Assembly: GCA_902577625.1 (NCBI GenBank)
Contig: CACGZX010000005.1
Coordinates: 1-46,048, forward strand
Length of the DNA: 46,048 nt
Source of the DNA: an uncultured Pelagibacteraceae bacterium
GTDB lineage: Bacteria; Pseudomonadota; Alphaproteobacteria; Pelagibacterales; Pelagibacteraceae
Direction: 5' to 3'
Shown: positions 18,773-28,304 of the stretch, in pieces
Numbering within the stretch: position 1 is the first letter of the stretch
Layout: every line of letters starts with the position of its first letter
Program-made: the position numbers and the translations under genes
The notes under the pieces: generated by a model
What the model saw: the letters and a program-made list of their open reading frames with translations, nothing else
What the model was told of the DNA's origin: nothing
Databases searched by the model: none

Positions 18773-19242
18773 TCGTAAAGAGATATTTTTTTTGCGTAGA
18801 AAATTCTTATTAACCAATAAATAAAAACTCCTATAGGACCAGTAAAATAAGTTATTATAAGAGGAATAAAAATAAGAACTTTAGATATAGAAAATTTTCT
18901 ACTATCGCTAACTATCCATGAACCACAAAATAAATTAATTGCAAGAAAGTGTGTCCAAAAAATAATTAGAAAAGCTGTTTCACTGGATAGTTCCCTTAAT
19001 GAATCCAAGCCTAAATACAAACTAAAATTTTGGGTAAAGTCGTATCCAGAAATAAAAAAATAATAAACTAAATATAGATAAATAACACTTAAAGTAAAAA
19101 TTGGAAAAATTGAACTAACAAAAACACCGCAAACTTTTGAATTTGGGAAAAACATCAAAATAAACCAGAATGGAATTACACCAATATTTATCCATAAAAA
19201 AATCATATCAATTGTAAAAAATGTAGAAATTTGTTCGGTCAT
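18769..19242 (-). CDS. ABA4-like (DUF4281) membrane protein
   Basis: Four-TM protein with NIGVIPFWFILMFFPNS, SSETAFLIIFWTHFLAINLFCGSWIVSDSRK, TYFTGPIGVFIYWLIR, resembling the ABA4/DUF4281 pattern. Confidence 0.7.
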   Translation of the reverse strand: MTEQISTFFTIDMIFLWINIGVIPFWFILMFFPNSKVCGVFVSSIFPIFTLSVIYLYLVYYFFISGYDFTQNFSLYLGLDSLRELSSETAFLIIFWTHFLAINLFCGSWIVSDSRKFSISKVLIFIPLIITYFTGPIGVFIYWLIRIFYAKKISLYD

Positions 19243-19270
19243 AAGAAAATGTATTATATTACAACAATTA

Positions 19271-19834
19271 ATGATTCCTATTAAAAATAAAAAAAAAAAT
19301 TTAGAAGCTACTGTTGAGGAAATGCGTAATTTTGCTTTTGCTTATATTGAAAAGTACGCTCCATCAAAGCAACAATTAAAGACTTATTTGTTAAAAAAAT
19401 ATCTTAAAACAAAGCTACCAAATGTGAATAAATCAAATATTTCTGATTTAATAAGTGTTGTTTTAGAAGATTTGGAAAAAACCAAATTCATAAATGACAA
19501 ATTTTACTCAAATTCTAAAGCCAAAAGTTTAATCCAAAGGGGTAGTTCAATTAATAAAATAAGAAATTATTTATTTTCAAAAGGTATTAATGAAAAATAT
19601 ATTAAAAATACTTTAGATGAAATTAAAGCAAACAATGAAGATCAAGATTTTTTTTCAGCTATAAAATTATGCAAAAAAAAAAGAATTGGTCCTTCTAGAG
19701 ATGAAAATAATAGACCTCTATTTTATAAGAAAGATGTAGGAATACTAGCAAGGTCTGGATTTGATTTTGATACTACTAAAAGAGTTATGGATTTAAAAAA
19801 AAGTGAATATTTAAAAATAATAAATTTACTTTAA
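19271..19834 (+). CDS. recX: Regulatory protein RecX family
   Basis: EMRNFAFAYIEKYAPSKQQLKTYLLKKY...VLEDLEKTKFINDKFYSNSKAKSLIQRGSSINKIRNYLFSKGINEKYI: RecX helical-repeat pattern. Confidence 0.8.
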   Translation: MIPIKNKKKNLEATVEEMRNFAFAYIEKYAPSKQQLKTYLLKKYLKTKLPNVNKSNISDLISVVLEDLEKTKFINDKFYSNSKAKSLIQRGSSINKIRNYLFSKGINEKYIKNTLDEIKANNEDQDFFSAIKLCKKKRIGPSRDENNRPLFYKKDVGILARSGFDFDTTKRVMDLKKSEYLKIINLL

Positions 19835-19969
19835 TTTTTTTTTATTTTTTTCATTAAGATAGTAATTAATTTTATTTTTAATGTAGTTTTTTACAAAAAC
19901 AAAAACTAAAAGGCCAAAAATTGATACGGATACAATAATTATTAGTATTATTCTTAACTGTTCACTCAT
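19826..19969 (-). CDS. Small single-TM protein (47 aa); not in supplied ORF track
   Basis: MSEQLRIILIIIVSVSIFGLLVFVFVKNYIKNKINYYLNEKNKKKLK; start is coupled to the upstream gene's stop as TAATG. Confidence 0.6.
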   Translation of the reverse strand: MSEQLRIILIIIVSVSIFGLLVFVFVKNYIKNKINYYLNEKNKKKLK

Positions 19970-20742
19970 TAAAGTAATGAAGATCTTTTTAAAATTAAAC
20001 TTGGATTTTTAAAATTTTTCTTTCCGTATAAGATTTCTTTGTTATCAAAGTCTGTAATTAAACCTCCGGCATTTTTAAGTATAGCGTGACCAGCCGCTAT
20101 GTCCCATTCGCAAGCTCTTGGTTCGGCTATATATAAATCATATTCACCAGTTGCAATGACACAAAATTTTAAAGAACTTTTCATTTTAACATAGTTTGTA
20201 ACACTAAATTTTTTATGCCAATCTTCAATTAATGGTTTTAATTTATTTGAATATGAGACAGCTTTTACTTCTCCTTTTTTTGTTAATTTTGCGCAGTTTA
20301 ACTTTCTTTCTTTTTTATTAGTTAATTCAAAGCATTTACCTTGATGATACGAGTAAAAAAGCCTTTTTTTTGCTGGCGCATAAATAATACCAACTTCGGG
20401 TCTATTATTTATTATAAGTCCAGCATTTATTGTAAATTCATCTCTACCATTTATGTAGTCATGAGTACCATCAATGGGATCTATTAACCAAAAAGTTTCT
20501 AAATTTTCATTTAATTTATTATCAGATGATTCTTCTGAAACAATTTGAATATTTGGAGTTATTTTTTTAATTTTATTAGTTATTAATTTATTAACTTCAA
20601 TATCGCCATTAGTAACTGGCGTGTTATCTTCTTTTGTTTCTTGCTTTAAACCTTGTTTTCTTAATTTAATAGAAACATTTCCAGCTTCTTCAAATGAGGA
20701 TATTAAATTTTCAGCGATTTTTTTTTTAGCCTCTTCAAGCAT
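19969..20742 (-). CDS. cysQ: 3'(2'),5'-bisphosphate nucleotidase / inositol monophosphatase family (CysQ-like)
   Basis: EDNTPVTNGDIEVNKLI, IVSEES, FWLIDPIDGTHDYINGRDEFTINAGLI, CEWDIAAGHAILKNAGG: IMPase/CysQ motifs. Confidence 0.9.
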   Translation of the reverse strand: MLEEAKKKIAENLISSFEEAGNVSIKLRKQGLKQETKEDNTPVTNGDIEVNKLITNKIKKITPNIQIVSEESSDNKLNENLETFWLIDPIDGTHDYINGRDEFTINAGLIINNRPEVGIIYAPAKKRLFYSYHQGKCFELTNKKERKLNCAKLTKKGEVKAVSYSNKLKPLIEDWHKKFSVTNYVKMKSSLKFCVIATGEYDLYIAEPRACEWDIAAGHAILKNAGGLITDFDNKEILYGKKNFKNPSLILKRSSLL

Positions 20743-20911
20743 TTTTTTTAAACTTTTCTAACCCAATATTTTCTGCATTAATTACTTTTTTCCCTACATT
20801 TTGAAAATTAACAGTAATTTTATTATTAATTATTGATTGTATCTGCCCAATTCCCCAATCTTTATTTAAAGGATTAATTACTTTATCACCTGGTTCAAAT
20901 TCTATAATCAT
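20735..20911 (-). CDS. DUF3553-like small protein (58 aa); not in supplied ORF track
   Basis: [58 protein letters not shown] resembles the DUF3553 pattern (GD.V..P...DWG.GQVQS....VTVNF...GK..I). Overlaps the cysQ start. Confidence 0.8.
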   Translation of the reverse strand: MIIEFEPGDKVINPLNKDWGIGQIQSIINNKITVNFQNVGKKVINAENIGLEKFKKNA

Positions 20912-20953
20912 TTTATATATCTTATAATAGAAATTAGTATAAATACCATCAAT

Positions 20954-22069
20954 ATGAACATAAAAAAAAATTCTATAGGTTTAAAAAAAGATCCAAAAGA
21001 AACAACAGTCGTTGTTGCTATGTCAGGAGGTGTTGATTCATCTGTGGCCGCTGGAATAATGAAAGAACAAGGATATAATGTTATTGGAATTACGTTGAAG
21101 TTATACGATGATACAAAAGAAATTTCTAAGTCTAAACAATGTTGTGCGGGGCAAGATATTTTAGATGCAAAGAGAGTCGCTGATAAATTAAAGATTGAAC
21201 ATAAAATTTTATATTATCAAAGCAAATTTAAATCAGGTGTTATAGATAGTTTTGTAGAAAGTTATCTAAAAGGTGAAACACCAATTCCATGTGTACAATG
21301 TAATCAAACTGTCAAATTTAATGATTTATATAAAGTGTCTAAAAATTTAAATGCAGATGCCTTGATTACTGGACATTATGTAAAAAGTATAACATTAGAT
21401 GATGAAACAAATATGTATAGGGCTATTGATGAAAATAGAGATCAAAGTTATTTCTTATTTAATACAACTAGAGAACAATTAAATTATTTGAGATTTCCAT
21501 TAGGTGGAATGTTAAAGAACGAAACAAGAGATATCGCAAAAAAATTAAATTTAAATGTAGCTGACAAACCAGATAGTCAGGATATTTGTTTTGTTCCAAA
21601 TGGTGACTATTCTTCAGTTATCAAAAAGTACAGACCAGATTCTTATAAAAAGGGGAATATTAAAGATTTGAATGGAAAAGTGCTAGGAGTTCATGAAGGC
21701 ATTATAAATTTTACAATTGGGCAAAGACGTGGAATAAAAGTTTCAAACAAGGAACCTCTTTACGTAATAGAGATAAATGCTGAAAAAAATGAAATTATTG
21801 TTGGTTCAAAAAAAAATTTAATTCAAAAAACAATAAAATTAAGAAATTTAAATATTTTGTGTGACACGGAAGAGCTTAATAAAGAAGTTTTGGTCAAAAT
21901 TAGATCAACAGGAAAATTGGTAAAGGCAAATATAGATCTGGATAATGATGAACCAAGTGTTAACCTTTTAGAAGATGAATACGGTATATCTCCTGGACAG
22001 GCTTGTGTATTCTATTCAAAAAATAAAAATGGTTATAAAGTTTTAGGTGGTGGATGGATAAAAAAATAA
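20954..22069 (+). CDS. mnmA: tRNA-specific 2-thiouridylase
   Basis: [89 protein letters not shown]. Confidence 0.97.
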   Translation: MNIKKNSIGLKKDPKETTVVVAMSGGVDSSVAAGIMKEQGYNVIGITLKLYDDTKEISKSKQCCAGQDILDAKRVADKLKIEHKILYYQSKFKSGVIDSFVESYLKGETPIPCVQCNQTVKFNDLYKVSKNLNADALITGHYVKSITLDDETNMYRAIDENRDQSYFLFNTTREQLNYLRFPLGGMLKNETRDIAKKLNLNVADKPDSQDICFVPNGDYSSVIKKYRPDSYKKGNIKDLNGKVLGVHEGIINFTIGQRRGIKVSNKEPLYVIEINAEKNEIIVGSKKNLIQKTIKLRNLNILCDTEELNKEVLVKIRSTGKLVKANIDLDNDEPSVNLLEDEYGISPGQACVFYSKNKNGYKVLGGGWIKK

Positions 22070-22070
22070 A

Positions 22071-23168
22071 TTAAATTATTTGTTTTCTCCACAAAATAGC
22101 AGACAGTAAATAAAAAACCATTAAGAACAAAAAGTAGTTCCATTCTAAAATATAATCTATTTTAGAATCTAAGTTTGAAAAACTTAAAATAGCCAATATA
22201 ATTACTGAACTTATTATAATTGTTGAAACAAATATAATTTTTAAATTAAGTATATTTGAGTAAATTAAACTATCAATTTTATTTAGAGAAAGATATAGCC
22301 TTCTTGTAAGAAAATATTGAGCTAATATTTCAAAAAGAATAAATAAAATTAAAATTAATCTTCTAATTTTTGTAAAAATTTCATTATCAATTTCAGTTCC
22401 TAAAAAAAATACGTGAAAAAAAAGAAATATACTGGAAAAAATACCAAAAAAAGTAAATTTATTAATTTTTTGACTATCAGTAATTTGTTTAAAAATATTA
22501 TGATAGTTCACCCAATATAAAATCATTAAAAAAGACCCTATAAATAGCAGAGGCTTAAAAACTAAATTTACCGGATATCTTTTGGCAATATTACTAATTG
22601 AGGTTTCTCCATATATAAATGGATTAATAGTTTCCGATGTTCCTGCAACATATTTTTCATTAGATTTAATTTTTTCTAAAAAATAAATAAATTGAGGAAT
22701 ATTTTTGTAAATTCTTTTTAGATTTGAATTCTTGATACAACTATTATCTATTTTGTTGCTTCTAGAATAAAGCTTTCTTATATTAAGTTTTGATAGTTTA
22801 TCTTTCGAATAAATAGCTTCATTTGAATATTTGTTTATATAATCAGGAAAATTAATTTTTTCATTTTCAATTAATACATCAATACTTACAATATATTTTT
22901 CACACTGATTAAACTGAGTTATATTAGCAAAATATTCAGGATGATTTTTAGTAATATTTTTAGGTGTAGTTAAACAAAAATTATTTTCTTTAGTACATTT
23001 AATAATTATAGGCAGCTTATTTTTATAATCTATATTTTGTAAGCTTAAATTAAAACTTACTAATAAATTATGAGCGATTAGCGATATTATTAATGCTAAT
23101 GATGGAAATAAAAATAGATATAAGCTTATCTTCCTTAATCTATTTATCCCTTTGCTTAAAGAAATCAT
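22071..23168 (-). CDS. Hypothetical multi-pass membrane protein with Cys-containing extracytoplasmic domain
   Basis: N-terminal TM, about 170-aa soluble region with several Cys (CTKENNFC, FNQCEKY, NSCIKN), then about four C-terminal TMs. No family recognised. Confidence 0.7.
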   Translation of the reverse strand: MISLSKGINRLRKISLYLFLFPSLALIISLIAHNLLVSFNLSLQNIDYKNKLPIIIKCTKENNFCLTTPKNITKNHPEYFANITQFNQCEKYIVSIDVLIENEKINFPDYINKYSNEAIYSKDKLSKLNIRKLYSRSNKIDNSCIKNSNLKRIYKNIPQFIYFLEKIKSNEKYVAGTSETINPFIYGETSISNIAKRYPVNLVFKPLLFIGSFLMILYWVNYHNIFKQITDSQKINKFTFFGIFSSIFLFFHVFFLGTEIDNEIFTKIRRLILILFILFEILAQYFLTRRLYLSLNKIDSLIYSNILNLKIIFVSTIIISSVIILAILSFSNLDSKIDYILEWNYFLFLMVFYLLSAILWRKQII

Positions 23169-23185
23169 TTAATAGATATAAAAAA

Positions 23186-23269
23186 TTACTTTTTCTTGTT
23201 TTTTTTTCTAGCTCTTCTCTTTTTTGAGCCCATTTTTCTACGGCCTCTGTGTTTTTTTGGGTATCCCAT
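23186..23269 (-). CDS. Very basic 27-aa micro-ORF; not in supplied ORF track
   Basis: MGYPKKHRGRRKMGSKKRRARKKNKKK*, with AAAGGA 5-6 nt upstream of ATG (minus-strand AACAAAGGAATATATG). Lies 17 nt upstream of the 22071-23168 gene. Confidence 0.6.
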   Translation of the reverse strand: MGYPKKHRGRRKMGSKKRRARKKNKKK

Positions 23270-23342
23270 ATATTCCTTTGTTATTATTTTATTGACTTAT
23301 TTAGCGGATATAGCATTGTCTTTTTATCTTATCAAATTTTTT

Positions 23343-24518
23343 ATGGATAAATCATTTAAAACTTTTTTAAAACATACTGCAAAAGATTATTATAATCAGT
23401 CAGTAAACCCACCAGTAGTAAGAGCTTCCACAATCATTTTTAAGTCAATGAACGAGTTAAGAAAAACTCAGTTCAAGGGTAAAAAAAACCCAATTGGCGG
23501 ACATTTCGAGTATGGAAGGCAGGGCACTTCAACAACATACATTTTACAACAAATGTTAAAGAGAATGGAAGAGTGCTACCATGTATTTTTAACTCCAACC
23601 GGTTTTGGTTCAGTTTTTTTATCAATTTTTAGCATTGTTCGTCCAGGTGATGAAATTTTAGCTGCCGATCCAGTTTATTCTCCAACACGATTACTAACTG
23701 AAGATTTTCTCAAATCATTTAATATTAAAACAGTCTTTTATAACCCCAATGATTTAAATACATTAAAAAAAAAAATTACAAAAAAAACAAAATTAATTTA
23801 TGTAGAAAACCCAGGAAGTAATTCTTTTGAATTTCAAGATCTTTCCAAAATAATTTCAATTGCAAAAAAAAATAAGTTATTTTCAGTAATAGATAATACT
23901 TGGGGTACTCCATATTATTTAAAACCTATTAAATTAGGATTTGACATGTCTATTGTATCAGCTACAAAATATTATTCAGGCCATTCTGATGTTATGGGTG
24001 GAAGTTTAGCTGTTAACAAAAGAGTTTTTAAATATGTTGAAAAAGCAAATAAAATTACTGGCCTAAGATTAGGACCGGACGATGCATATTTAATAATAAG
24101 AGGATTAAGAACATTAGATGTTCGTCTTGATAGGCATGAAGAAAATGCAAAAAAAGTTGCATCTTTTTTATCTAGACACAAAAAAGTCAACCTTTTATAT
24201 CCATATAAAAAAGGCTCATATAATTACAAAATGTGGAAAAAACATTATTCAGGAGCATCAGGATTAATGGGTTTAAAAATAAAAGCAAAAAACAAAAATT
24301 CTATTAATAAATTTGTAAATTCTTTAAAATTATTTGGTTATGGATATAGCTGGGGAGGATTTGAAAGTTTAGCATTACATCAAGAGTTTAGAGAATTAGG
24401 AAAAAGAAATTATTTAAAACTAGAAAAAGATGAACATCTAGTTAGACTTCATATTGGTCTAGAAGATCCTAAAGACTTAATTAACGATTTAAAAAGATCT
24501 TTGAGATTTATTAAATGA
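23343..24518 (+). CDS. metC: Cys/Met-metabolism PLP-dependent enzyme (cystathionine beta-lyase-like)
   Basis: NPPVVRASTIIFKSM, YGRQGTSTTYILQQMLKRMEECYHVFLTPTGFGSVFLSI, DNTWGTPYYLKPIKLGFDMSIVSATKYYSGHSDVMGG (PLP Lys). Listed start at 23196 lies opposite the micro-ORF; ATG at 23343 is preferred. Confidence 0.85.
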   Translation: MDKSFKTFLKHTAKDYYNQSVNPPVVRASTIIFKSMNELRKTQFKGKKNPIGGHFEYGRQGTSTTYILQQMLKRMEECYHVFLTPTGFGSVFLSIFSIVRPGDEILAADPVYSPTRLLTEDFLKSFNIKTVFYNPNDLNTLKKKITKKTKLIYVENPGSNSFEFQDLSKIISIAKKNKLFSVIDNTWGTPYYLKPIKLGFDMSIVSATKYYSGHSDVMGGSLAVNKRVFKYVEKANKITGLRLGPDDAYLIIRGLRTLDVRLDRHEENAKKVASFLSRHKKVNLLYPYKKGSYNYKMWKKHYSGASGLMGLKIKAKNKNSINKFVNSLKLFGYGYSWGGFESLALHQEFRELGKRNYLKLEKDEHLVRLHIGLEDPKDLINDLKRSLRFIK

Positions 24519-25747
24519 CTTCAGAAAAATTTATACCAAACAAAACAGCGCTAATAACATTAATAGCTGCATCTTTAGTGGTTATTATTTCGCTAGGTAT
24601 TAGACAGACCTTTGGTCTTTTCTTTTTTGATTTTGAAATTGATCTCGGTTGTACTCAAACCGAGTTTGGTTTTGCGATGGGTATACAATTATTTTTTTGG
24701 GGACTATTTGGACCTCTTTTTGGATTAATTACAGATAAATTCAGTGGAAGAGTAGCTGTGTTTATAGGTTTTTTATTTTATTTGGCTGGAATTTATTTTT
24801 TAAATTATGGACCAAATACAGGATTTTGGTTTACTTTTGATTTAGGAATTTTAATTGGAATTGGACTTGCGGCAACTGCAATAAGTATCCCTATATCTAT
24901 TGTATCTAAACATTTTCCACTTAATAAAAGGACTATTGCAATAGGTGTCGTTACTGCCGCTGGTTCTTTTGGATATTTTGTATCTCCTATTTACACTAGA
25001 TTTTTCCTTTTAGAATTTGGTTGGAACCCAACTTTACTTATTTTTGGAGCTATGATTTTAGCAGGTTTGGTTATTTCTCTATTTTTAAATACTCCAATGG
25101 TAGAATTAAAACAGGAAAACGAAAATAATCAAACGGCTATGCAAGCTTTAAAGGAAGCATTTTCAAACAAAAGTTATAATTATTTAACTTTAGGATTTTT
25201 TGTATGTGGTTGGCATATAGCTCTTGTTGCAACACATATACCTATGCATATAAGAGATAAAGGACTTGAAGATTGGACAGCAACTGCAATTTTAGCTTTA
25301 ATTGGCTTATTTAATATTTTTGGAACTTTGACTAGTGGATATTTGTCTACAAGAATTAGTAAGAAAAAATTATTAAGTGCAATTTATTTATTAAGAGGAG
25401 TTTCAATTTTATATTTTATACTTATGCCAGCAAGCGTGATTAACGCATTAATTTTTGGCGCTACATTTGGTTATTTGTGGTTATCAACTGTTCCACCTAC
25501 AAGCGGCATAGTAAGTCATATTTTTGGAACTAAATATGTGTCTTTATTATATGGTTTTGTTTTTTTAAGTCACCAAGTTGGATCATTTCTAGGTGCCTAT
25601 CTTGGTGGATTATTCCATGATTTATATGGTTCACTGGATTATGCGTGGTACATTTCTATCGCTTTATCTTTATTTGCAGGCTTGATACATTTACCTATAA
25701 AAGAGATAGCAATTGAAAGAAAACAGCTCGCAACATCTGAAATTTAA
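24515..25747 (+). CDS. MFS transporter
   Basis: About 12 TM; RQTFGLFFFDFEIDLGCTQTEFGFAMGIQLFFWGLFGPLFGLITDKFSGR. Overlaps the upstream gene by 4 nt. Confidence 0.9.
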   Translation: MTSEKFIPNKTALITLIAASLVVIISLGIRQTFGLFFFDFEIDLGCTQTEFGFAMGIQLFFWGLFGPLFGLITDKFSGRVAVFIGFLFYLAGIYFLNYGPNTGFWFTFDLGILIGIGLAATAISIPISIVSKHFPLNKRTIAIGVVTAAGSFGYFVSPIYTRFFLLEFGWNPTLLIFGAMILAGLVISLFLNTPMVELKQENENNQTAMQALKEAFSNKSYNYLTLGFFVCGWHIALVATHIPMHIRDKGLEDWTATAILALIGLFNIFGTLTSGYLSTRISKKKLLSAIYLLRGVSILYFILMPASVINALIFGATFGYLWLSTVPPTSGIVSHIFGTKYVSLLYGFVFLSHQVGSFLGAYLGGLFHDLYGSLDYAWYISIALSLFAGLIHLPIKEIAIERKQLATSEI

Positions 25748-26927
25748 TCCTTATTTAGAAAGGCTATATCATTCTGATAAGCCTTTGATTATTTATAAAG
25801 TAGAAGATGGTTATAATTTATATACAGATTTTTCAAAAAAAATTATATTAACAAAAAAAAATATAAATAATTTTTTTAATTCATTTAAGAGTAAAAAATT
25901 TAAAAAAGAAACAGATCTTCTAGTAGGGTTTTTTGGATATGAAATTCTTTGTAATTTATTAAATATTCAAATTAAAAATCAAAAAAAACTTAATTTCTAT
26001 AAGGGTATTTTTTACAAACCAGAAACATTAATAAAGATAAGAAAAGATATAAAAGTTATATCTACAATCAAAAAACACAAATTCAAAAGTTTCTTCAATA
26101 AAACTCAGATCTTAACTCCCTTTAAAACAAATATTAATTATAAAAAATATAAAACAATATTTGATTTATTTTCAAAAAAAATAAGACAAGGAGAGACGTA
26201 TCAAATTAAAATTTGTACTAAATATAAAAATAAATCAACAATTAACCCAGTCAATTTTTTTTGGAAATTAATGAAAATAAATTCTTCACCTGAATCTTTT
26301 ATGATTAGAGATAAAAACTTTTCCATAGTAAGTTGTTCACCCGAGACTCTTATTGATAAGAAAGGAAATAAGATTATTACCAAACCTATCGCCGGAACTC
26401 TTAAAAAAAGTAAAAAAATTAACAAAATTAAAGCACTAAATTTTTTCAGAAATAATGAAAAAGAAACGAAAGAGCATAATATGATTGTTGATATGGAAAG
26501 AAGTGATTTATCAAGAATATGTAAGTCAGGATCAGTAAAAATATTAAAGAAAAAATATGTAGAAGAATACAAACATCTTTTTCACTACGTAACATCAATA
26601 CAGGGTATATTAAAAAAAAATACTACTCCAAAAAATATAATAAAATCAATGATGCCCGGAGGCTCAGTTATTGGATGCCCAAAAATTAGAACTCTTGAAC
26701 TTTTAAATAAACAAGAAACAGAAGATAGAAATATATTTACAGGTAGCTTTGGATACATCAAATTTAATCAAGATATGAAATTTAATATAATTATAAGATC
26801 AATTTTAAATTATAAAAACATTTCAGAAATTTCAGCAGCTTCTGGCGTTGTTTTAGACAGTTCGTCTAAAAAAGAATTTAATGAAAACTTTATAAAAGCA
26901 AAATCTTTATTGGAGCTTTATAAATGA
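25713..26927 (+). CDS. pabB: Aminodeoxychorismate synthase component I
   Basis: IRQGETYQIKICTKY, SCSPETLIDKKGNKIITKPIAGTLKKS, EHNMIVDMERSDLSRIC, SMMPGGSVIGCPKIRTLELL: chorismate-binding motifs. TTG start assigned by the track is uncertain. Confidence 0.92.
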   Translation: MKENSSQHLKFNPYLERLYHSDKPLIIYKVEDGYNLYTDFSKKIILTKKNINNFFNSFKSKKFKKETDLLVGFFGYEILCNLLNIQIKNQKKLNFYKGIFYKPETLIKIRKDIKVISTIKKHKFKSFFNKTQILTPFKTNINYKKYKTIFDLFSKKIRQGETYQIKICTKYKNKSTINPVNFFWKLMKINSSPESFMIRDKNFSIVSCSPETLIDKKGNKIITKPIAGTLKKSKKINKIKALNFFRNNEKETKEHNMIVDMERSDLSRICKSGSVKILKKKYVEEYKHLFHYVTSIQGILKKNTTPKNIIKSMMPGGSVIGCPKIRTLELLNKQETEDRNIFTGSFGYIKFNQDMKFNIIIRSILNYKNISEISAASGVVLDSSSKKEFNENFIKAKSLLELYK

Positions 26928-27481
26928 TTTATATAATTGATCATCAAGACTCTTTTACTTGGAATGTTGTCCATCAATTTTCAAAGTTTGATAAAGTTTA
27001 TTGCTCTAATTATTTTAACATTAATAAAAAAAAATTAGATCAATCTAATACAATTATTTTGTCACCTGGACCAGGGTCACCAAAAGATTATCCATTAACA
27101 TCAAAGATTTATAAAAAATACAAAGGGAGAAAGAAAATTATAGGGATTTGTCTTGGATATCAGCAAATTTTATTCAATGAAAAAGGAAAAATAGTACAGC
27201 AAAAAAATATTTTTCATGGCTATCAGTCAAAAGTAAAAGTAACAAATGAAAGCAAATTATTTAAAAAAAATAAAATATTTAAAGTTGGACGCTATCATTC
27301 TTTAAAATTGTATGAACCGTATAAGTCAAATAATATAAAAATAACGATGAGATGTGCTAAATCAAATATTCCAATGGCTATCGAAAATAAAGAAAATAAT
27401 GTATATGGTTTTCAGTTTCATCCAGAATCTTTTTTAACAGAAAATGGTAACTTTATTATTAAAAAAATCTTATCTTCATAA
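26924..27481 (+). CDS. pabA: Aminodeoxychorismate/anthranilate synthase glutamine amidotransferase component II
   Basis: IIDHQDSFTWNVVHQF, LSPGPGSPKDYP, IIGICLGYQQI (catalytic Cys), YGFQFHPESFLT. Confidence 0.95.
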   Translation: MIYIIDHQDSFTWNVVHQFSKFDKVYCSNYFNINKKKLDQSNTIILSPGPGSPKDYPLTSKIYKKYKGRKKIIGICLGYQQILFNEKGKIVQQKNIFHGYQSKVKVTNESKLFKKNKIFKVGRYHSLKLYEPYKSNNIKITMRCAKSNIPMAIENKENNVYGFQFHPESFLTENGNFIIKKILSS

Positions 27482-28202
27482 AGATCTTAAAGAAATTAAA
27501 TTTAACGATCTTTGGAATGGATATGGTATCTTTACTACGATGCGTGTCATAGGTAGATCCGCAAAAATTCTATTCTACAAAACTCACATAGATAATTTAA
27601 TCAAATCATTAAATAAATATAACATTAGAAAAAAAAATTTAAGAAAAAATATTTTAAAATTAATTAAATTAAATTTAAAAAAAAATAAAAATTATGACCA
27701 TTTATTAAGAGTTGCTTCAAATAATAAAATTATTTCTATTTCTTTGCGCAAAAGGCCAATACCCAAATCTAATTTCAAACTTAAGCTAGTAAATTATAAA
27801 CGAGTAGATGCTGTTTATAAAAATTTAAAATACAAAAAAATTTTAAAAATACTAAGTAAACTAGACGTTACAAAATTTGATATAGCACTTTATAAAGGAA
27901 CCAGAATATTAGAAACCGGCACATCCAATTTATTGTTTGTTAAAAGCAATAAAATATTTTCTCCCAATTATGATTGCTACAAAGGTACAACAATCAAGTT
28001 TTTCAGTAAAAAGGTTAAGATAAAATTCAAGAATATATTTATAAAAGATATTAACAGTTTTGATGAAATCTTAGTTGTAGGATCCGGAAAAGGAATAGTA
28101 TCTGTTTCATCAATAGATAATAATTTATGGTTAAGAAAAAGTCTTAAAATATATAAAAAACTTGATAAAATTTACAAAAACCAAGTTAATATTAAACAAT
28201 AG
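27444..28202 (+). CDS. pabC: Class IV aminotransferase-like, aminodeoxychorismate lyase
   Basis: FNDLWNGYGIFTTMRVIG, DIALYKGTRILETGTSNLLFVKSNKIFSPNYDCYKGTTIKFF, EILVVGSGKGIVSVSSID; third gene of a pab cluster. Confidence 0.85.
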   Translation: MVTLLLKKSYLHKDLKEIKFNDLWNGYGIFTTMRVIGRSAKILFYKTHIDNLIKSLNKYNIRKKNLRKNILKLIKLNLKKNKNYDHLLRVASNNKIISISLRKRPIPKSNFKLKLVNYKRVDAVYKNLKYKKILKILSKLDVTKFDIALYKGTRILETGTSNLLFVKSNKIFSPNYDCYKGTTIKFFSKKVKIKFKNIFIKDINSFDEILVVGSGKGIVSVSSIDNNLWLRKSLKIYKKLDKIYKNQVNIKQ

Positions 28203-28304
28203 ATAATGAAATTTTCATTTATTAGCGATACTAAATGACTAGATTCGAAGGTTGATCTATTTTGTTAACTATACTAAATACTTTATTCGAAAGGGAAAAA
28301 TCAT

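Noticed and set aside
23196-23342. 49-aa hydrophobic N-terminal extension of the PLP lyase ORF
   Set aside because: Translation is the antisense of the basic micro-ORF and its leader; cytosolic PLP lyases start near MDKSFKTF.
26201-26572. 123-aa minus-strand ORF antisense to pabB
   Set aside because: Opposite conserved PabB motifs; hydrophobic translation is the shadow of Lys/Asn-rich codons.
28206-28218. 13-nt dyad ATGAAATTTTCAT after pabC
   Set aside because: Short AT-rich dyad without a U tract; expected by chance at this base composition.
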